This document shows, one piece after another, positions 60,941 to 64,000 of a DNA stretch of 64,000 bases. The notes beneath the pieces are model-generated. The model did no database searches, was not told the origin of the DNA, and was given only the letters and a program-made list of their open reading frames with translations. Numbering within the stretch: position 1 is the first letter of the stretch; each line of letters starts with the position of its first letter. The position numbers and the translations under genes were made by a program. Where the stretch lies: NCBI GenBank assembly GCA_014584345.1, contig JACTNB010000005.1, forward strand, positions 1-64,000, given 5' to 3'. The stretch is from Planctomycetota bacterium (GTDB lineage Bacteria > Planctomycetota > Planctomycetia > Planctomycetales > Planctomycetaceae).

Positions 60941-62152
60941 ATGCCGTTTCGGATTCTAACTCAACAGTCGGACTTCGAGGAACTTTGTCGGCGCATGCGG
61001 GATAGTCCGCAGGTTGCCTTTGATACGGAGTTCGTCTCGGAATTCACCTATCGGCCCCGTCTGTGCCTGTTGCAGTTTGCCACACGCGACGAACAGGTGG
61101 CGGTCGATCCGTTGGAGTTACACGATCTCACCCCCTGGTGGGAGATCATGGCGAACGAGGAAACCGAGATTATCGTGCATGGCGGGCGCGAGGAAATCTT
61201 GTTCTGTTGGCACGCCATTGGTCAACCGCCGCGCAACCTGATCGACGTGCAGATCGTCCAGGGGCTGCTGAGCCGGGGATTTCCCCTGTCGCACGGCGCC
61301 CTGGTTCAGAAGGTGCTGCGGAAAACCGTCAGTGGCAAGGAAACGCGCACCGACTGGGCCAAGCGCCCCCTCACGACAAAACAGATCGACTACGCCATCG
61401 AGGACGTCGTCCATCTGATCGATATCGTGGAAAAACAGAAACACCGCCTGAAATCTTGCAAACGGAGCAGTTGGGCCGTCGAGGAATGCCAGGAGTTCGT
61501 CGATCATCTGGTCGAGGGGCAAAAACTGCGACACGAAGCCTGGATGCGGCTGCCGAAAATCTCGCGACTTCAACCAAGCGAACTGGTGGTGGCTCGGGAA
61601 TTGTTTCTGTGGCGCGAAAGACTGGCGGAGAAACTGGACAAGCCCGTACGTTCCCTGCTCCGGGACGATCTCCTGGTCGATCTGGCACATCGTCAGCCGC
61701 ACACGCAGGGGGACCTGCTCTCCTCTCGCGACATGCAACGCAGTGGCTATCGGAAATATCTAGGAGACATGTTGCAAGTGATTGAACAGGCGCAGCAGAT
61801 TCCGAAGTCGCAATGGCCCCGCCTGCCCGAGGAAGCGGGCGATCACTGGAAACAGGAGGAACACGTGCTGGGCAAACTGCTGGCAATTGCCCTGGCCAAT
61901 CAGTGCGCGGAACTCGATCTGTCCCCTTCGCTGCTGGCAACGGCAAACGATCTTCGTGATTTCGTCCGCTGGTACCAGGATCGCAACCGGCACGAGCCCC
62001 CCAAGCTGGCTTCCGGTTGGCGCTATGAAACCTGCGGCCAGGTGCTGCAGGATCTGCTCGACGGAAAGGTGTCGCTGCGCGTGGCCGATCCGGATTCCGA
62101 TCATCCCCTGGTGTTTGAACGGGTTGCATCCAGCGAGGCCGGGCTAGAGTAG
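60941..62152 (+). CDS. rnd: Ribonuclease D
   Basis: 403 residues. The 3'-5' exonuclease DEDD motifs begin with VAFDTEF (Asp28, Glu30), continue with VHGGREEILF and end in KQIDYAIEDVVHL. One or two HRDC-like helical domains follow (about 210-390, with LFLWRERLAEKLDKPVRSLL). It trims tRNA precursors. Its 3' end overlaps the convergent HisA/F gene by 52 bases. Confidence 0.94.
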   Translation: MPFRILTQQSDFEELCRRMRDSPQVAFDTEFVSEFTYRPRLCLLQFATRDEQVAVDPLELHDLTPWWEIMANEETEIIVHGGREEILFCWHAIGQPPRNLIDVQIVQGLLSRGFPLSHGALVQKVLRKTVSGKETRTDWAKRPLTTKQIDYAIEDVVHLIDIVEKQKHRLKSCKRSSWAVEECQEFVDHLVEGQKLRHEAWMRLPKISRLQPSELVVARELFLWRERLAEKLDKPVRSLLRDDLLVDLAHRQPHTQGDLLSSRDMQRSGYRKYLGDMLQVIEQAQQIPKSQWPRLPEEAGDHWKQEEHVLGKLLAIALANQCAELDLSPSLLATANDLRDFVRWYQDRNRHEPPKLASGWRYETCGQVLQDLLDGKVSLRVADPDSDHPLVFERVASSEAGLE

Positions 62153-62877
62153 CGGGATATCTCCCCTGGGGCCAGTTCTCCCTGATGCAGGCAGGAACCC
62201 AGCAGCACAGCGTCCACGCCGAGTCGCTCCAGTTGTTCGAGGTGGGCCACGGTCCTCACCCCCCCGCCCGTGATTAATGTCAGATCGGGATAGGCCTCGC
62301 GCAGTCGCGCGCACACGGGCCCGGTTCCCAGGCCCCGCTTGCAGCCGACGTACGCCATGTCGAGCACGATGATCTCCAGGATTCCGCGTTCCCGCGTGTA
62401 ACCGATGATTTCCTCCAGCGACATCGTCCCCCAGGCGCCGGGGGGGCATTTCAGCTCGCCATCAACCAGGTCCAGGCTGAAGGTCAACTTCAGTGGATCC
62501 AGCATCCCCACAAGGGAATCGAGCACGGTTCGGTCGCGGAGTACCTCGCTGGCAACGATACAGCGGGAATTCTCGCAAGGGCCGTTGATCTCGAACAGGT
62601 CCTCCACGTCGCACAGGCCCCAGTCAATCCGTAGCGTCAATCCACTCGCCGCAAGTTCTCGCAGCAGGGAAAGATTCCAGCGGCGATGCACGATCCCATC
62701 CAGATCGGCCACGTACCAGTCCGTCAATTCATAGCGTTCGCGAATCACGCGCGAAATTTCCAGGGGGCAGGACGAACGGCAGCCGGTCACGCGCAAGGGT
62801 TGATAATCGTGGCGAATGCCACCCACGGCATGCACCGCCCGCCCCCCCAATACATCGAGCACAGGTAGAACTTTCAT
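62101..62877 (-). CDS. HisA/HisF-related TIM-barrel protein
   Basis: 258 residues. The (beta/alpha)8 phosphate-binding pattern is VLPVLDVLGGRAVHAVGG at the start, VADLDGIV, LGLITGGGVRT-like TLITGGGVRTVAHLEQLE and GVDAVLLGSCLH. The usual HisA/HisF catalytic Asp pair is only partly evident. It is not in a his operon. From memory, related genes in methanogens and C1-metabolising bacteria sit near methanopterin/methanofuran genes, but no such gene is seen here. Its reaction is unknown. Its end overlaps rnd on the opposite strand. Confidence 0.8.
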   Translation of the reverse strand: MKVLPVLDVLGGRAVHAVGGIRHDYQPLRVTGCRSSCPLEISRVIRERYELTDWYVADLDGIVHRRWNLSLLRELAASGLTLRIDWGLCDVEDLFEINGPCENSRCIVASEVLRDRTVLDSLVGMLDPLKLTFSLDLVDGELKCPPGAWGTMSLEEIIGYTRERGILEIIVLDMAYVGCKRGLGTGPVCARLREAYPDLTLITGGGVRTVAHLEQLERLGVDAVLLGSCLHQGELAPGEISRYSSPASLDATRSNTRG

Positions 62878-62946
62878 CAGTCCCTCTCCGGGAATAGGAC
62901 GGGGCAGGCCCCCATCTGAATGTGTCGTCGCGTATCCCCGCCGCAG

Positions 62947-63873
62947 TCAGCTTCTCGGGGCATGCGAATTGGATCGCACGGCTTCAGAGGTCCGGTCATG
63001 CCACGCGGGAATTTCGATATAATTCGCGGAATAATTCCGGATGAACCGGGTCACTTTCCCCTCGCTGTCCAACTGAACCTTGTAGGGCCGAACCAGGGGA
63101 TCGATCAACTGCAGTTGTTGCCGCGCCACGGCGAACAGAATCAATTGCAGGGGAAACAGCACAAAGGACAAGCAGACCAGTCCCGTGGACCAGCCTTCAA
63201 ACCCGACCTGAAAGAAGAAAATGGCGGAGATGGCGGTCTGCAATATCGATAACCCCAGCAGGCCCCCTCCCACCGTGGCCAGGGTGCAGACGACTCGGCG
63301 CAAGGGACCTTTCGCGCAGGCACCGAGCATCAGGCCCCAGAGGCCAGCCGTGAAGCCGACCAGGGAGGTGATCGTCAGGCCTCCCGCCAGGTCGATCCAG
63401 GACATGCCTCGTAGCAGGTAGCTGAAGCTGATGAAGGGGAGCAGGGCGCAGTAGTATAGTCCCGCGTGAATCACTCCGCACCAGAGGTATCCCCAGAGGA
63501 TCTGATCCGTGCGCAAGGGTGTGATCCCCACCATTTCGAGCGTCTGGCCGGTCTGTTCCTCTGCCACGGCCATGAACAGCGCCATCGGGACCACGAGCAT
63601 CAGCGGAATCGACAACATAAACAGGAACATCGCGCAGAATTCCGACCCCATTTCCCGCGGCTCCGCCAGAGAGAGCTCGAACATCACTCTCAGATAAAGC
63701 GAGAACAGGCAGAACGTCGTCAATACCAGGTAACTGATGCGGAACAGTTGCCCCTTCATCATCCGCCGCAGCTCCCGCACGAGTACCGGATTCCAGCGAT
63801 CGCCGAAATCATCCATCCGCGATTGCCACGAATCCGTTGCTCGATCGAAGGCTTGTGCGGTCGTTACGGTCAC
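62947..63873 (-). CDS. ABC-2-type transporter permease
   Basis: 308 residues from a GTG at 63873, which overlaps the TGA of the upstream ATPase as GTGA. Six hydrophobic segments lie between 45 and 250 (for example LMLVVPMALFMAVA and GLWGLMLGACA), after a cytoplasmic N-terminus (WNPVLVRELRRMMKG) typical of ABC-2 exporters in planctomycetes. It needs the ATPase of the next entry. Substrate unknown. Confidence 0.85.
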   Translation of the reverse strand: MTVTTAQAFDRATDSWQSRMDDFGDRWNPVLVRELRRMMKGQLFRISYLVLTTFCLFSLYLRVMFELSLAEPREMGSEFCAMFLFMLSIPLMLVVPMALFMAVAEEQTGQTLEMVGITPLRTDQILWGYLWCGVIHAGLYYCALLPFISFSYLLRGMSWIDLAGGLTITSLVGFTAGLWGLMLGACAKGPLRRVVCTLATVGGGLLGLSILQTAISAIFFFQVGFEGWSTGLVCLSFVLFPLQLILFAVARQQLQLIDPLVRPYKVQLDSEGKVTRFIRNYSANYIEIPAWHDRTSEAVRSNSHAPRS

Positions 63874-64000
63874 TGCACCAGGCCTTCCGTGATGGCCATG
63901 AAGGCATCTTCGAGTGTCTCCGATTTCGCGGCGAATTCCGTCACGCGGAATTTCTGTTCGATCATGCGCCGCAGCAACTCGGCCCGCGCGTCTTCGTCCC
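63870..64000 (-). CDS. ABC transporter ATP-binding protein, C-terminal end (cut by window end)
   Basis: On the minus strand the frame enters from beyond the window and ends at TGA 63872-63870. The last 42 residues include RMIEQKFRVTEFAAKS and then TLEDAFMAITEGLVQ, which is the usual C-terminus of ABC-2 ATPases (ETLEDAFL). It overlaps the permease start by four bases, so they are translationally coupled. Confidence 0.85.
   Translation of the reverse strand, partial: DEDARAELLRRMIEQKFRVTEFAAKSETLEDAFMAITEGLVQ

Overview
The window is a piece of a planctomycete chromosome (phylum Planctomycetota; the genus cannot be fixed from this alone). The indicators are a DUF1080 secreted protein, an S41 protease paired with a beta-propeller protein, a very large secretin with glycine/glutamine-rich tracts, a PhyH-family dioxygenase, a HemQ-type haem pathway enzyme, a HisA/HisF-related orphan protein and large RHS-type polymorphic toxin debris. 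Most of the window is ordinary, loosely packed core genome with long intergenic spacers and few operons.

Positions 1-3300 are an accessory island. It starts with the tail of an IS200-like (RAYT-type) transposase. An orphan RHS C-terminal module follows: a zincin-like toxin with an HExxH motif and its small putative immunity gene. Next come a HINT-domain scrap, an intact IS4-family insertion sequence with perfect 18-bp ends, an RHS-repeat scrap and a REP-like palindrome.

3.3-11 kb holds clpB and dnaK (minus strand) and, divergently, pheA with a short overlapping leader ORF, a PfkB/adenosine-type kinase, and a minus-strand tRNA-Leu(CAA) with a clear promoter and terminator. 11-21.7 kb holds hemQ, a secreted metallopeptidase-like protein, a fused double alpha/beta-hydrolase, an AAE-type antiporter, a CtpA-like S41 protease with a beta-propeller partner, and a DUF1080 protein.

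22-34 kb contains a XerC/D recombinase, citrate synthase, a membrane-anchored protein, alanine dehydrogenase, two HAD phosphatases, an EVE-domain protein, a secreted cupredoxin-like protein, gatB and a NUDIX-like protein. 34-48.4 kb contains a fatty acid desaturase, lepA, a nucleoside-type MFS transporter, the tightly linked csrA-uppS pair, a His-rich lipoprotein, rsmB, a thioesterase, a divergent NRAMP relative, a DUF423 membrane protein, a TPR protein and a PhyH dioxygenase. 48.5-64 kb contains mfd, a parvulin-type lipoprotein, the giant secretin, argS, rnd, a HisA/F-like protein and the start of an ABC-2 transporter operon that runs off the window.

The strongest leads are: the mosaic toxin/immunity island; the palindromes in the dnaK-pheA divergent region; a leader ORF that overlaps the pheA start; a CsrA-type binding sequence on the csrA ribosome-binding site; an NRAMP protein lacking all the canonical metal ligands; and the repeated FD-x-RPE modules fused to the secretin. 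All functional calls rest on reading motifs by eye; no database search was run.
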